A stretch of 18,793 nucleotides of DNA from contig CAMTDY010000033.1 of NCBI GenBank assembly GCA_947070915.1, forward strand, positions 1 through 18,793. The letters run 5' to 3'. Numbering within the stretch: position 1 is the stretch's first letter; the number at the start of each line of letters is the position of its first letter. Both the position numbers and the translations under genes were made by a program. The stretch is from an uncultured Roseburia sp. (GTDB taxonomy: Bacteria > Bacillota > Clostridia > Lachnospirales > Lachnospiraceae). The notes below the pieces were generated by a model. That model was not told the origin of the DNA, made no database searches, and saw nothing but the letters and a program-made list of their open reading frames with translations. This document shows, in pieces, positions 1 through 8,068 of this stretch.

Positions 1-1458
1 ATGATCGATGCCAAAGAAGGTGTCCAGGAAAACTCCAGGAGGCACGCTTACATGCTCTCTATGCTGGGGATCCAGCAGATCGCCGTGGTCATCAATAAGA
101 TGGATCTGGTGGATTACAGCCAGGAAGTATATGAGAAGGTAAAAAAAGAATATCTTGAATTTTTAAAACAGATCAATATTACACCGAAGTTTGTTCTTCC
201 TGTCAGTTCCTTCCAGGGAGATAATATCGTAAAGCGGAGTGACAAAATGCCATGGTACGACGGGATGTGCATTCTGGAGATGCTGGATGCCTTTGAATGT
301 GAGGAAGAGCACGACAAGCAGCCCTTCCGTATGCCCGTACAGGATGTATATAAATTTACGAGAAACGGGGATGACCGGAGGATCGTGGCAGGAACTATCG
401 AGACCGGCACGATCCGCCCAGGGCAGGAAGTTATTTTCTATCCTTCCGGCAAAAAGAGCCACATCCATAAAATAGAGTCATTTAATACCGATCCCATCCA
501 GGAGGGTAAGCCGGGCATGGCCATCGGATTTACGATGAAGGAGCAGATCTATATAACCCGCGGGGAGATGATGGCGATCGCCGGAGAACCACAGCCCAAG
601 ACGGCATCGAGGATCTCAGCCAACATTTTCTGGCTGGGGAAGAAAGATTTTGTTCCAGGAAGGTTATACTTCCTGAAGATCGGCGGTGAAAAGGTCAGAG
701 TAGAGGTGGAAGAGGTCAAAGGAGTTATTGATTCCTCCAATCTTTCCTCCACCGACACGAAGCAGGCGGTGGAGAAACATGAGGTAGCAGAGGTTATCCT
801 AAAGACCGATAAGCCGATTGCCTTTGATACGGTAAAGGAGAGCGCCGGCACGAGCCGGTTTGTCATTGTAGACAATTACGAGATCGCTGGAGGCGGAATC
901 ATAACCGAAGCGCTGGAAGATGAAGAAAGCGATATCAGAAGCAGCGCCATGCTCCGCAATTATAAGTGGGAGACCGGTGAGATCAGCCTGGAGTCCAGGA
1001 TCGAACACTATGCCCAGAGGCCAGAACTTATCGTGCTGACTGGAGAAAAGAATACTGGCAAAAAGGATCTGGCAAAGGCATTGGAAAAAAGCCTTTTGGA
1101 CAGTGGCAGATATGTATACTACATGGGAATTGTATCTTACCTGTATGGGGTAGGTGCTGATACGAAGTCAGGCGGAGATGAGGACCACAAAGAGCAGATA
1201 CGGCGATTTGCCGAAGTGGCAAATCTCATGCTGGATGCCGGGATGATTCTGATCGTTACAGCCACTAAGCTCACCGAGAGTGACCGCAAGATTATGGAAG
1301 CGGTGATTCAAGGAGAAATGGATGTTTTCTGGATCGGCGATGAGGTAAGTACCGATATTAAAATGGATATGAGGCTGAAGGACAGTGAATTTGATTATGA
1401 GAAAAATATCCGTAAGATCCGGACGCTTCTTAAAGACAAAGGAATCCTGTTCCGATGA
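1..1458 (+). CDS. cysN: Sulfate adenylyltransferase subunit 1 (CysN GTPase), 5'-truncated, with degenerate C-terminal APS-kinase-like domain
   Basis: Large GTPase subunit of ATP sulfurylase, which with CysD makes adenylyl sulfate (APS) in the cytoplasm. The window opens inside the GTPase domain: the ATG at position 1 is an internal Met beside the DAKEG motif (G3), and the G1 P-loop lies upstream. G4 is NKMD at residues 32-35, followed by the EF-Tu-like beta-barrel domains to about residue 310. After about residue 320 there is a further stretch of about 160 residues whose layout follows APS kinase, but its P-loop is GEKNTGKK (residues 348-355), ending in Lys where Ser/Thr is expected, and the DGDN motif is replaced by MGIV. 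A separate complete cysC follows 12-24 bp downstream, so this tail is probably inactive or structural. cysD is expected upstream, outside the window. The CysN identity is firm; the role of the tail is inferred. Confidence 0.9.
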   Translation: MIDAKEGVQENSRRHAYMLSMLGIQQIAVVINKMDLVDYSQEVYEKVKKEYLEFLKQINITPKFVLPVSSFQGDNIVKRSDKMPWYDGMCILEMLDAFECEEEHDKQPFRMPVQDVYKFTRNGDDRRIVAGTIETGTIRPGQEVIFYPSGKKSHIHKIESFNTDPIQEGKPGMAIGFTMKEQIYITRGEMMAIAGEPQPKTASRISANIFWLGKKDFVPGRLYFLKIGGEKVRVEVEEVKGVIDSSNLSSTDTKQAVEKHEVAEVILKTDKPIAFDTVKESAGTSRFVIVDNYEIAGGGIITEALEDEESDIRSSAMLRNYKWETGEISLESRIEHYAQRPELIVLTGEKNTGKKDLAKALEKSLLDSGRYVYYMGIVSYLYGVGADTKSGGDEDHKEQIRRFAEVANLMLDAGMILIVTATKLTESDRKIMEAVIQGEMDVFWIGDEVSTDIKMDMRLKDSEFDYEKNIRKIRTLLKDKGILFR

Positions 1459-1482
1459 TGGATCAGGGAGATGGAGAAAAGG

Positions 1483-2079
1483 ATGGCTTCAGACAATAAA
1501 AACGAAAATATTATCTGGCATGACGGAAAAGTATCTTATGAAGACCGGTGCCAGGTTCTGAATCAGAAGGGGATCGTAGTGTGGTTTACCGGACTTTCAG
1601 GATCTGGCAAGTCCACCGTGGCAGTGGAGTTAGAACACATCCTCAACGAAGCGGGCCGGGCGGTATACCGTCTGGACGGGGACAATATCCGATGCGGTAT
1701 CAATTCAGATCTTGGTTTCAGTGATGAGGACCGCAATGAAAATATCCGTCGTATCAGTGAGATTGCAGCGCTGTTTCAGGATGCGGGAGTAATCACACTG
1801 GTATCCTTTATCTCTCCTTTCCGGGCGATGCGCCAGTTCGCCAGAGAGAGAGCGGGGGAGGGGAACTTTATAGAGGTCTATGTAAATACGGATTTTGAGA
1901 CATGCAGGCAGCGGGATCCGAAGGGTTTGTACAAAAAGCAGATCCAACAGTTTACCGGAAAGGACTCAGTCTATGAGGAGCCGCTGAATCCTGAGATCAT
2001 ACTGGATACGGTTGATCATACTCCTTATGAATGTGCAATGCAGATTTATGAGAGAATATGGGGAGAGAGGCATGAGTAG
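1483..2079 (+). CDS. cysC: Adenylyl-sulfate kinase (APS kinase)
   Basis: Phosphorylates APS to PAPS using ATP. The protein shows a perfect Walker A (GLSGSGKST), the DGDN motif followed by the conserved arginine, the D-R-N-E-N-I-R-R segment, the FISPFR motif and the KGLYKK substrate-lid motif. Its length of about 198 residues is normal for stand-alone CysC. Two in-frame starts exist. ATG 1471 lies directly against GGGAG with no spacer, while ATG 1483 has GGGAG and GGAG at usable spacing and is preferred; the difference is four residues. The gene follows cysN closely and its last 8 bp overlap the next gene, indicating one translationally coupled operon. With the degenerate kinase-like tail on CysN, this is the copy expected to supply APS kinase activity. 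Confidence 0.93.
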   Translation: MASDNKNENIIWHDGKVSYEDRCQVLNQKGIVVWFTGLSGSGKSTVAVELEHILNEAGRAVYRLDGDNIRCGINSDLGFSDEDRNENIRRISEIAALFQDAGVITLVSFISPFRAMRQFARERAGEGNFIEVYVNTDFETCRQRDPKGLYKKQIQQFTGKDSVYEEPLNPEIILDTVDHTPYECAMQIYERIWGERHE

Positions 2080-4087
2080 TTTAATCAAAAAACTCAAACG
2101 CAGGGTTAAGCACAGCAAGCGGGAATTTGAGATTGCCAGAGGCGCCAGGGAGAAAAAAGTATATCACAGCAATGGTGGGATGATCACAGTCAGGCCGGAA
2201 GCATGGGTGATCCGGGGATCGGAAGCCTATGAGGAGGTTTTCCAGCGGGAACAGTCGGATTCTTTTAAGACTAATATAAAGACGAAGAAAATGTATTCTC
2301 TCGTTTCACAGGCAAAAGACTGGTTCTTGGAATTGCAGCTGCGAAGTGAAAAATATACCTTTAACAATATGCTGGCAGTGGTAAATCCCTTTGGGGAGGC
2401 GCCATTGACAGCTCTTGTGTTGTTTACAACACTTATGGATTACAGCGTACGTGTTACCGTGGAGGGAGATACAGAGGACACCAGCTTTATATCGGAGTAC
2501 CCGCCCTCCAAGCGTCACCGCATTCCCATCCTGGGACTGTATCCGGGACGGAGCACAGATGTAGTTATTGAGCTTCTGGATGAAAACGGCCAGGAGTGCG
2601 ACAGCCGCAGATTTCCTCTTATGACAGAGCCTCTTCCAGAAGATTTAAAGGATATCATAACAGTAAAAAAGAAAAATGACCAGGCGGCATTTAAAAATAT
2701 CCTGATCGCCGGAGGCATTGATATCAAGCCCTGCGTGTTTGACAAGGAGGGGCAGATCCGTTATTATCTGCGGAGAAAGCCCAAAGGATACGGTATTTTT
2801 CCGTTGTCAAAGGGACGTTTTCTATTTATGGAACGGGAGATTTCCGCCCCATCTTTCACAAATCCCCATTCTGTCCAGATGTATGATATGGACTATCTCG
2901 GGCGGGTGGGAAGAACTTATCTCGTGAAGAACGGAGCCCATCACACCGTAGAGGAAAAGACGCCGGGAGGCAATATTCTGACAGCGGGAAACAGCCTGGA
3001 AGAACATTCTGAGGATCTGATCCTGGAATTGAACCGGGAAAATGGAGAGATTGTGCATCAGATCAAGCTGGGGGATCTTTTTGATGAGACCTATCAGGAT
3101 ATGATGGATTGGGCGCACATTAATTCAGCCTCCTATGATGAAGAGCAGGATTCCATGCTGGTATCCATGAGAAATATTCATTCTGTGGCATCTTTTGACT
3201 GGAGCAGGGATGAGATCCGGTGGATTTTAGCCGATCCCCGGTTCTGGAAGGGGACAGAGATGGCAGATAAGCTGTTAAAACCAGTGGGCGAGGTGCCGTG
3301 GTTTTACCAGCAGCACGCCGTATTTGAGGTGGAACTGGAGGAAAAGAGGCCGAATATCAAGCACATCATGGTCTTTGACAATCACTGGCACAAGCGCCGG
3401 AAAGTCAAATTTTTCGACAAAGATAAATTAAGTTATATCAGCTTTTATGAGATCAATGAAAAAGAAAAAACGGTAAAATTGTATAAGCGGTTTCCCTGTC
3501 CCAAGTCAAAAATCCGATCCAATGCCATTTTTGATAAAGATACCAGGCATCTTTACGCCATGGCGGGATTTCTCGTGCCTGAGATCGAGGAAAATCTGGG
3601 TTTGATCCGCGAATATGATTTTGATTCCATGGAAGTGCTCAGTGAATATTATGTAAAGCCGGGCTTTTTCCGGGCCCATGAATTTTTGCCGGATATGGTG
3701 TCCCTGTCAAAGACACTGGTGAAAAACACGGATTACCTGGGCGGGGACCTGAAACGTCCCCAGTGCTTGACAGAAGACGAAATAGAAGGTCTGGACTTTC
3801 AGGAGGCTCCAGGTGTAAAGGATTCTTCTGTATTTTACCGAATGCAGGAAGACCTTCTCTATATTCATGAGATGGACCACGCCATCGGGGCGGTTTATCT
3901 CCGGGGGAATGAAGGGGTCTGGAAGGTGGATTTTTCAGATACCTGGCAGACCATGAAAACCTTTGAGGATGCGGATTACCGCATCGCCATGTGGCTGGAT
4001 CAGCTTCCCCCGGATCAGTACGAGTTATATATTCTGCTCCATGGGGAATTACAGAATACAGGTAAAAAGCTCACGAAGCAGAAATAG
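2072..4087 (+). CDS. Arylsulfotransferase (AssT family), cytoplasmic type
   Basis: 671-residue protein of the bacterial arylsulfotransferase family (Arylsulfotrans). Characterised members move sulfate from a phenolic sulfate ester to another phenol through a sulfo-histidine intermediate, without PAPS. The second half reads as a beta-propeller with the family segment DWAHINS (His349), an arginine in MRNIHS (Arg367) and a QHAVFEV segment (His415). The 18-residue gap between His349 and Arg367 equals that between His356 and Arg374 of E. coli AssT; His415 is a candidate for the sulfated histidine. An HH pair lies near residue 290. Residues 1-220 form a family N-terminal region. No signal peptide is seen, unlike the periplasmic E. 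coli enzyme. The start ATG 2072 has GGGGAGAGAGG just upstream and overlaps the cysC stop, so it belongs to the cysN-cysC operon. Its natural acceptor is unknown. Confidence 0.82.
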   Translation: MSSLIKKLKRRVKHSKREFEIARGAREKKVYHSNGGMITVRPEAWVIRGSEAYEEVFQREQSDSFKTNIKTKKMYSLVSQAKDWFLELQLRSEKYTFNNMLAVVNPFGEAPLTALVLFTTLMDYSVRVTVEGDTEDTSFISEYPPSKRHRIPILGLYPGRSTDVVIELLDENGQECDSRRFPLMTEPLPEDLKDIITVKKKNDQAAFKNILIAGGIDIKPCVFDKEGQIRYYLRRKPKGYGIFPLSKGRFLFMEREISAPSFTNPHSVQMYDMDYLGRVGRTYLVKNGAHHTVEEKTPGGNILTAGNSLEEHSEDLILELNRENGEIVHQIKLGDLFDETYQDMMDWAHINSASYDEEQDSMLVSMRNIHSVASFDWSRDEIRWILADPRFWKGTEMADKLLKPVGEVPWFYQQHAVFEVELEEKRPNIKHIMVFDNHWHKRRKVKFFDKDKLSYISFYEINEKEKTVKLYKRFPCPKSKIRSNAIFDKDTRHLYAMAGFLVPEIEENLGLIREYDFDSMEVLSEYYVKPGFFRAHEFLPDMVSLSKTLVKNTDYLGGDLKRPQCLTEDEIEGLDFQEAPGVKDSSVFYRMQEDLLYIHEMDHAIGAVYLRGNEGVWKVDFSDTWQTMKTFEDADYRIAMWLDQLPPDQYELYILLHGELQNTGKKLTKQK

Positions 4088-4870
4088 ATTTCTGGTGATA
4101 ATACCCTTTAACTGCCATCGGGGAACCGGCGTTTTCAGAAAACCGGTTTCAATGGTAATAGAGGGTATTTTTTTCCCATAGACGCACCAGTCGCCAAATC
4201 CCCCGGCGGGACGGGTGTCTTTGGTGTCTTCCACGAGGCGGTATCCGGTCACCCGGTGGGCGACAGCGGCCATCGAAGTAATCTGGCTTTTCAGGGAGCC
4301 ATGAACATCGTAGTCATAGTAGATGAGATTGCCACGGGAGTGATAGTGGATGATCCCTAATGGATTTGTGAGACTGTTTACAAATTCCATGAGACACCGG
4401 GTCTCCTGCTGGTCACCGGCGTTTACACCGGGATTTCTTTTTGCACGGTCTGGGGACTGGCCGAAGCCGCAGGGGAAATTTCGGTTCAGGTCCACGCCCC
4501 GCCCGTTTTCTTTCCAGGTTTTTGCCTCCGTGGACATGGAGATACAAACGCCGTCTGGATTTGTCATCGGCAGAAAGATCACACAGATCTCCTTCCAGAG
4601 TTCCCGGTAACAGCCCTCGTAATGTTCCAGATAATATTCCATGATCCGCAGGAGAAGGGTGGTATTGATGTACTCCCTGCCGTGGATCGAGGCGGTTATG
4701 GCAAACTGGCCCGGCGCCTCCGTAGATCCCAGGCTACAGGCATAAAGCTGGCGTTTGCCATGGGTGATGCCCAGCGATCTTACCCGGAAATACTCTGGCG
4801 GATACTGTTTTTCCAGCTCCCGGATACGTTTTTCCATTGTCGTATAAGTATAGAGAGAATTTTTTTTCAT
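4049..4870 (-). CDS. M14-family zinc carboxypeptidase
   Basis: 273-residue metallopeptidase of the M14 (carboxypeptidase A/T) family. Zinc ligands are visible as HGRE (His63, Glu66) and a third His in the HYH segment (175-177). Other family motifs are TNPDG (103-107), DLNRNF (127-132, with the Asn-Arg pair that binds the substrate carboxylate) and a catalytic Glu at 241 in the TIETG segment. No signal peptide or wall-anchoring domain is evident, so a cytoplasmic role on peptides or cell-wall fragments (gamma-glutamyl/DAP type) is possible but not shown. ATG 4870 is preceded on the minus strand by GAGGT at good spacing. The 3' end overlaps the sulfotransferase gene by 39 bp in convergent orientation. 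A CLC-type channel gene lies about 100 bp upstream on the same strand. Confidence 0.85.
   Translation of the reverse strand: MKKNSLYTYTTMEKRIRELEKQYPPEYFRVRSLGITHGKRQLYACSLGSTEAPGQFAITASIHGREYINTTLLLRIMEYYLEHYEGCYRELWKEICVIFLPMTNPDGVCISMSTEAKTWKENGRGVDLNRNFPCGFGQSPDRAKRNPGVNAGDQQETRCLMEFVNSLTNPLGIIHYHSRGNLIYYDYDVHGSLKSQITSMAAVAHRVTGYRLVEDTKDTRPAGGFGDWCVYGKKIPSITIETGFLKTPVPRWQLKGIITRNLFLLRELFTCIL
4124..4148 (+). terminator. Hairpin just after the sulfotransferase stop, possible terminator
   Basis: AACCGG and CCGGTT flank TTTT-CAG-AAAA, giving a 10-bp stem with a two-base bulge, 37 bp past the stop of the sulfotransferase gene. Only a short T run follows, and the same bases encode the ETGFLKTP stretch of the opposite-strand peptidase, so the symmetry may be incidental. 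It is the only candidate end seen for the cysN-cysC-sulfotransferase transcript. Confidence 0.25.
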
Positions 4871-4938
4871 GAACTACCTCACTTCTGCGCTGGTTTTTGT
4901 GCATAACGCAATCCACAGCAGCCTTTGGGAACAAAACG

Positions 4939-4964
4939 CTTTTTGCCCCCAACAATATATGATA
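4939..4964 (-). promoter_or_regulatory. Leader motif copy A upstream of the carboxypeptidase gene
   Basis: On the minus strand this reads TATCATATATTGTTGGGGG followed by CAAAAAG. The same motif, with small indels, occurs at 17064-17085 upstream of the phosphorylase gene, also on the minus strand and also 45-70 bp before the start codon. In copy A a CAAAA/TTTTG hairpin with flanking G and C runs follows. Function is unknown; a shared leader or operator is inferred only from the repetition and position. Confidence 0.35.
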
Positions 4965-4971
4965 GGATATT

Positions 4972-6228
4972 TTATGCTGAAGTTTTGCGATTTATGAACT
5001 GTGCTGTGAGGTGGGAAAATAGACAGACGGTACAAAGAGGCAGATAGTTCCCGTAGCAGCAGGAAAATTCACACATCAGAAATGCGCCGGTGAGAGGGGC
5101 GCTGATCACAGAGGTGAAAAACCCGGACATCCCGGCAAGAAGAAAGCATATGGGAGAAAAACCCATTCCGGGAAAGAGAGCGCAGAGAGCGGTTCCATAG
5201 AGCTGGCCTATGCAGGCCCCTACCGTCAGCAGGGGAAATATGGTCCCGCCGGGCAGCCCGGAGCCAGAGGAGATCATGGAAAATAGATATTTGCCAAAGA
5301 GGAGTAGTAACAGGGTGGTATAAGGAGCAGCCGGCGCCTTTAAAATGGCCAGCATGTTATTACCAGACCCCGCAATGGCGGGAAAAAAGCAGCACAAGGC
5401 ACCTGCCAGAAGGAAGAGGGCGCTCCAGAGCAGCCCGTGGCAGCACTTATTATACTTAGAGAGCAGTTTTGTAAACTGGTTTAGGGAAAGAGCATAATAT
5501 TTTCCTGTAACACCTAAGAGGACACCCATCAGGGCCAGTGCAGGATAGTAGGAATACTGCTGCAGTGGAATGACAGCTTCTACAATAGGAGAAGTTCCGT
5601 AGATCAGATGGCTGACTAAAAAAGCAGAGACAGAACCGATACCCATCGTCAGAACAGACAGGGCATGTTGTCCTGGAAATTTTTCAAGAGAAAAGAAAAG
5701 ACCGGATACCGGGGCGCAAAAGAGTGCAGACAGCCCCGCTCCAGCGCCGGTACAATAGTATTCAGCGGGTTTAAGGCGCGGTGGCATCCGATGGCGGAAA
5801 GACTGCAGGAAACGACATACCCCCTTGCCGGACATGGTCCCGATCTCTACGGCAGTGCCAGTTTTACCTAGAGAAAAACCCGCCAGGATACACAGGGGGG
5901 CAGAGGTCAGTTTTACGAGAAGAACCGACCACCATCTGGCATCGGTGGTGCCCCTGGCTTCCGCAACGGAATGGGGAATGCCGCCGCCCTCTGCATTTGG
6001 CTCCAGGCAGATGCTCCGGTAAACGAAACGGGACATAAGCAGCAGTCCCGCCCCCCAGGCGGCGGCAAAGAGAATGCTGCCACTTTGAAGAGAGGGAATA
6101 ACTTTATGATTCAGGGTGTTGTCACAGAAGTTCATGATAAAGCGGAACAGGCATATAGCCAGCCCGGAAAAGATCCCTGTGATAAGCCCTGCGGATATTC
6201 TTGAAATTATGTATTTCTTTTGTTTCAT
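4972..6228 (-). CDS. CLC-family chloride (anion) channel/transporter lacking the gating glutamate
   Basis: 418-residue, very hydrophobic membrane protein with the CLC arrangement: GGGIP at residues 81-85 (selectivity region), GKTGTAVEIG at 121-130 (usually G-R-E-G-P or G-R-E-G-T), and a later GSGLPGGTIFPLLTVGA segment (the G-x-F-x-P region). The external gating Glu of the family is replaced by Thr123. The segment aligning with the internal proton glutamate of E. coli ClC reads S-L-E-K-F, so that position is probably Lys183. The serine of GSGIP is Gly. These changes argue for passive anion conduction rather than proton-coupled exchange, though this is inferred. The GTAV pattern resembles fluoride-type CLCs, but that assignment is not secure. 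ATG 6228 is preceded by GGAGA on the minus strand with a 6-nt spacer. Confidence 0.85.
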   Translation of the reverse strand: MKQKKYIISRISAGLITGIFSGLAICLFRFIMNFCDNTLNHKVIPSLQSGSILFAAAWGAGLLLMSRFVYRSICLEPNAEGGGIPHSVAEARGTTDARWWSVLLVKLTSAPLCILAGFSLGKTGTAVEIGTMSGKGVCRFLQSFRHRMPPRLKPAEYYCTGAGAGLSALFCAPVSGLFFSLEKFPGQHALSVLTMGIGSVSAFLVSHLIYGTSPIVEAVIPLQQYSYYPALALMGVLLGVTGKYYALSLNQFTKLLSKYNKCCHGLLWSALFLLAGALCCFFPAIAGSGNNMLAILKAPAAPYTTLLLLLFGKYLFSMISSGSGLPGGTIFPLLTVGACIGQLYGTALCALFPGMGFSPICFLLAGMSGFFTSVISAPLTGAFLMCEFSCCYGNYLPLCTVCLFSHLTAQFINRKTSA

Positions 6229-6242
6229 ATTAGATCTCCAAG

Positions 6243-6271
6243 TTGCGTATTTTTTCCTATAATGATATCAT
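6243..6271 (+). promoter_or_regulatory. Promoter of tmcAL
   Basis: TTGCGT (6243-6248), 17-bp spacer, TATCAT (6266-6271). Transcription would start near 6278, ahead of the GGGGAAGG ribosome-binding site at 6294-6302. The -10 box overlaps the -10 of the divergent channel promoter through the palindrome ATGATATCAT. Confidence 0.5.
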
Positions 6272-6290
6272 AATTTTAGTAGAATGTAAA
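6262..6290 (-). promoter_or_regulatory. Promoter of the CLC channel gene
   Basis: On the minus strand TTTACA (6290-6285), 17-bp spacer, TATCAT (6267-6262): a good sigma-A type match pointing into the channel gene whose start is at 6228. It overlaps the oppositely directed tmcAL promoter. Confidence 0.55.
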
Positions 6291-6313
6291 TAAAGGGGAA
6301 GGATTGGTGTATT

Positions 6314-7516
6314 ATGTCAGCCGCTGGAATCATATGTGAGTACAATCCCTTTCATAAGGGACATCAGTTTCATATACAGCAGGTGCGTGAAAAAACTGGG
6401 GCAGATACGGTGGTGGCGCTGCTGAACGGTGACTTTGTCCAGCGGGGAGAGCCAGCCATTGTGGACAAATACGTCCGTACCCGCATGGCCCTTGCAGGGG
6501 GGGCAGATATGGTGTTTGAACTTCCGGTGCGCTATGGCTTGTCCAGTGCAGAGGATTTTGCCAGGGGAGGGATTCTGGCGCTGGATTCCCTATCTTTTGT
6601 AGATTATTACTGTTTCGGCAGTGAAGGAGCTCTTCAGGAGCAGCTGGAACAGGCGGGGCGCTATCTGGCGGAGGAACCGGAAGATTACAGAAAACAGCTT
6701 AGTCATCATCTTCGGAAAGGATTTTCTTTTCCCGCGGCAAGGGAACGGGCATATGCCGATTGTGTGAAGCTGACTGCGGAGGAGAGGGAGAAGCTTTTCA
6801 TGCCCAATAACACACTGGGCATCGAATACATCAAGGCAGCCCGCAGGCTGGAATCCTCCATGAAGCCTGTAGTGATAAGAAGACAGGGGATGGGATATCA
6901 CGAGGAACTGACTGGGCAGCAGGAAGAACCGGGCTTTTTGTCAGCGACAGCAGTGCGCAGCCAGATATGGAAGGGAAACTTTGCCGGGTTGTCAGAAGAA
7001 GGGATGGATCTGTTAAAAAAAGCGCCCTGTTTTCTCCACTCTGAGGATTTCTGGCAGATGTGTTCTTTTGCCATCCGGGACAGGTGGGACAGGCTGAAAG
7101 ATATAAAGGATCTATCGGATGAATTAGCGAATTCCTTTCGGAAGAATTGGTATGAGGCGGTGTCACTGGATGATTTTTTGAACCGTTGCAAGACGAAGAA
7201 TATGACGATGGCGAGAGTAAAACGCTGTATGTTCCAGACCCTGCTGGGAATCGAAAAAGAATCTGGCAGTGAGGAAAGCTTTCCCTATATCCGCTTGCTG
7301 GGAATGCGCCGGAGTGCGGCTGCAAAACTCAGGAGCGTAAAGAAAACGAAAGTGCTGGGCAGGCTTGCCAGAGATTTGGAGGAGCTGGATAAGAAGGGGC
7401 GGGAAAAGCTGGAGCAGGACATCAAGGCAGCGGACCTGTACCGCACTGTGGCGATGGCAGTAAGCGGACAGAGGCTGCCGGAAGAGTTTCGCCGGCAGGT
7501 GATCCTTGTGGAGTAA
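6314..7516 (+). CDS. tmcAL: tRNA(Met) cytidine acetate ligase (TmcAL)
   Basis: 400-residue member of the TmcAL (formerly YlbM) family, which activates acetate with ATP and makes N4-acetylcytidine at the wobble base of elongator tRNA-Met. The N-terminus holds the nucleotidyltransferase HxGH motif as NPFHKGH (residues 11-17), followed by family blocks LLNGDFVQRGEPA, DKYVRTRMAL and GGADMVFELP, and later the NNTLGIEYIKA segment. Length matches family members (about 400). ATG 6314 lies about 10 nt after AGGGGAAGGA. It is a chromosomal housekeeping gene in Firmicutes, divergent from the channel gene. A small membrane-protein gene follows after about 100 bp, possibly co-transcribed because no convincing promoter or terminator separates them. 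Confidence 0.93.
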   Translation: MSAAGIICEYNPFHKGHQFHIQQVREKTGADTVVALLNGDFVQRGEPAIVDKYVRTRMALAGGADMVFELPVRYGLSSAEDFARGGILALDSLSFVDYYCFGSEGALQEQLEQAGRYLAEEPEDYRKQLSHHLRKGFSFPAARERAYADCVKLTAEEREKLFMPNNTLGIEYIKAARRLESSMKPVVIRRQGMGYHEELTGQQEEPGFLSATAVRSQIWKGNFAGLSEEGMDLLKKAPCFLHSEDFWQMCSFAIRDRWDRLKDIKDLSDELANSFRKNWYEAVSLDDFLNRCKTKNMTMARVKRCMFQTLLGIEKESGSEESFPYIRLLGMRRSAAAKLRSVKKTKVLGRLARDLEELDKKGREKLEQDIKAADLYRTVAMAVSGQRLPEEFRRQVILVE

Positions 7517-7618
7517 TGGATTATCATATTGACAGGCGGCACCACCTGTGTCACCGGACTGGCGCAGAATAAAACAGGGTTTAAAGCCACACCATTATTA
7601 TACTGAGGAGGGAACAAT

Positions 7619-7948
7619 ATGGAGAAACGATTGAAACAATACTTAGAATTTTACCGAAGTGCAGCTGAGGGGGAGATGGATATCGGGGATAGGAAGAGGT
7701 TCCGCAGGGAAATGCTGGTTCAGATACAGTTTTTCCAGCATGAAAGACTTATTCATCTGATCGTGACGGTGCTGTTTGCGCTGCTGGCGGTCATCACGAT
7801 CCTGGCAAGCCTGATCATACAGGAGCCGGCAGTATTTCTTCTGTGCCTCATGTTTTTCGTGCTTCTGGTCCCCTACATACGGCATTATTATATTTTGGAA
7901 AATGGGGTGCAGAAGCTGTATGAGTATTATGACCGGATTGAATTATGA
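7619..7948 (+). CDS. Small conserved membrane protein, function unknown
   Basis: 109-residue protein that I cannot assign to a named family. The first 45 residues are charged (lysine, arginine and glutamate rich). Two hydrophobic helices follow (about residues 46-67 and 70-86) with almost no loop between them, then a short tail with YIRHYY and YEYYDRIEL. The predicted topology is a hairpin with both ends on the same side, probably cytoplasmic. The start is well supported by GAGGAGGG at 7605-7612 with a 6-nt spacer. It sits 102 bp after tmcAL and is the last ordinary gene before the DGR cassette. Nothing in the sequence ties it functionally to the retroelement. Confidence 0.75.
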   Translation: MEKRLKQYLEFYRSAAEGEMDIGDRKRFRREMLVQIQFFQHERLIHLIVTVLFALLAVITILASLIIQEPAVFLLCLMFFVLLVPYIRHYYILENGVQKLYEYYDRIEL

Positions 7949-8009
7949 GTAAAGCCTAAGTATATGCCAAGTGAAAGATATTAGAGTGTTTCAAAATACC
8001 TGCCGCAAT

Positions 8010-8038
8010 TTGACAGTAGAATTTCCTTGTACTATCAT
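8010..8038 (+). promoter_or_regulatory. Promoter of the DGR operon
   Basis: TTGACA (8010-8015), exactly 17 bp, TATCAT (8033-8038). Transcription would begin near 8045, followed by AAGGAGG at 8057-8063 and the avd ATG at 8069. It is the only strong promoter seen before TR, so it likely drives avd, the TR RNA, the RT and the target gene. Confidence 0.7.
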
Positions 8039-8068
8039 GGGAGTGAAAATGGTTTCAAGGAGGCTGGT

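Noticed and set aside
6831..7325. 164-codon minus-strand open frame inside tmcAL
   Set aside because: Ser/Pro-rich translation typical of an antisense shadow; tmcAL on the other strand is unambiguous.
7529..7557. TTGACA after tmcAL as a promoter for the small membrane protein
   Set aside because: No acceptable -10 at 16-18 bp; a TATACT at 7599 is too close to the ribosome-binding site to be its -10.
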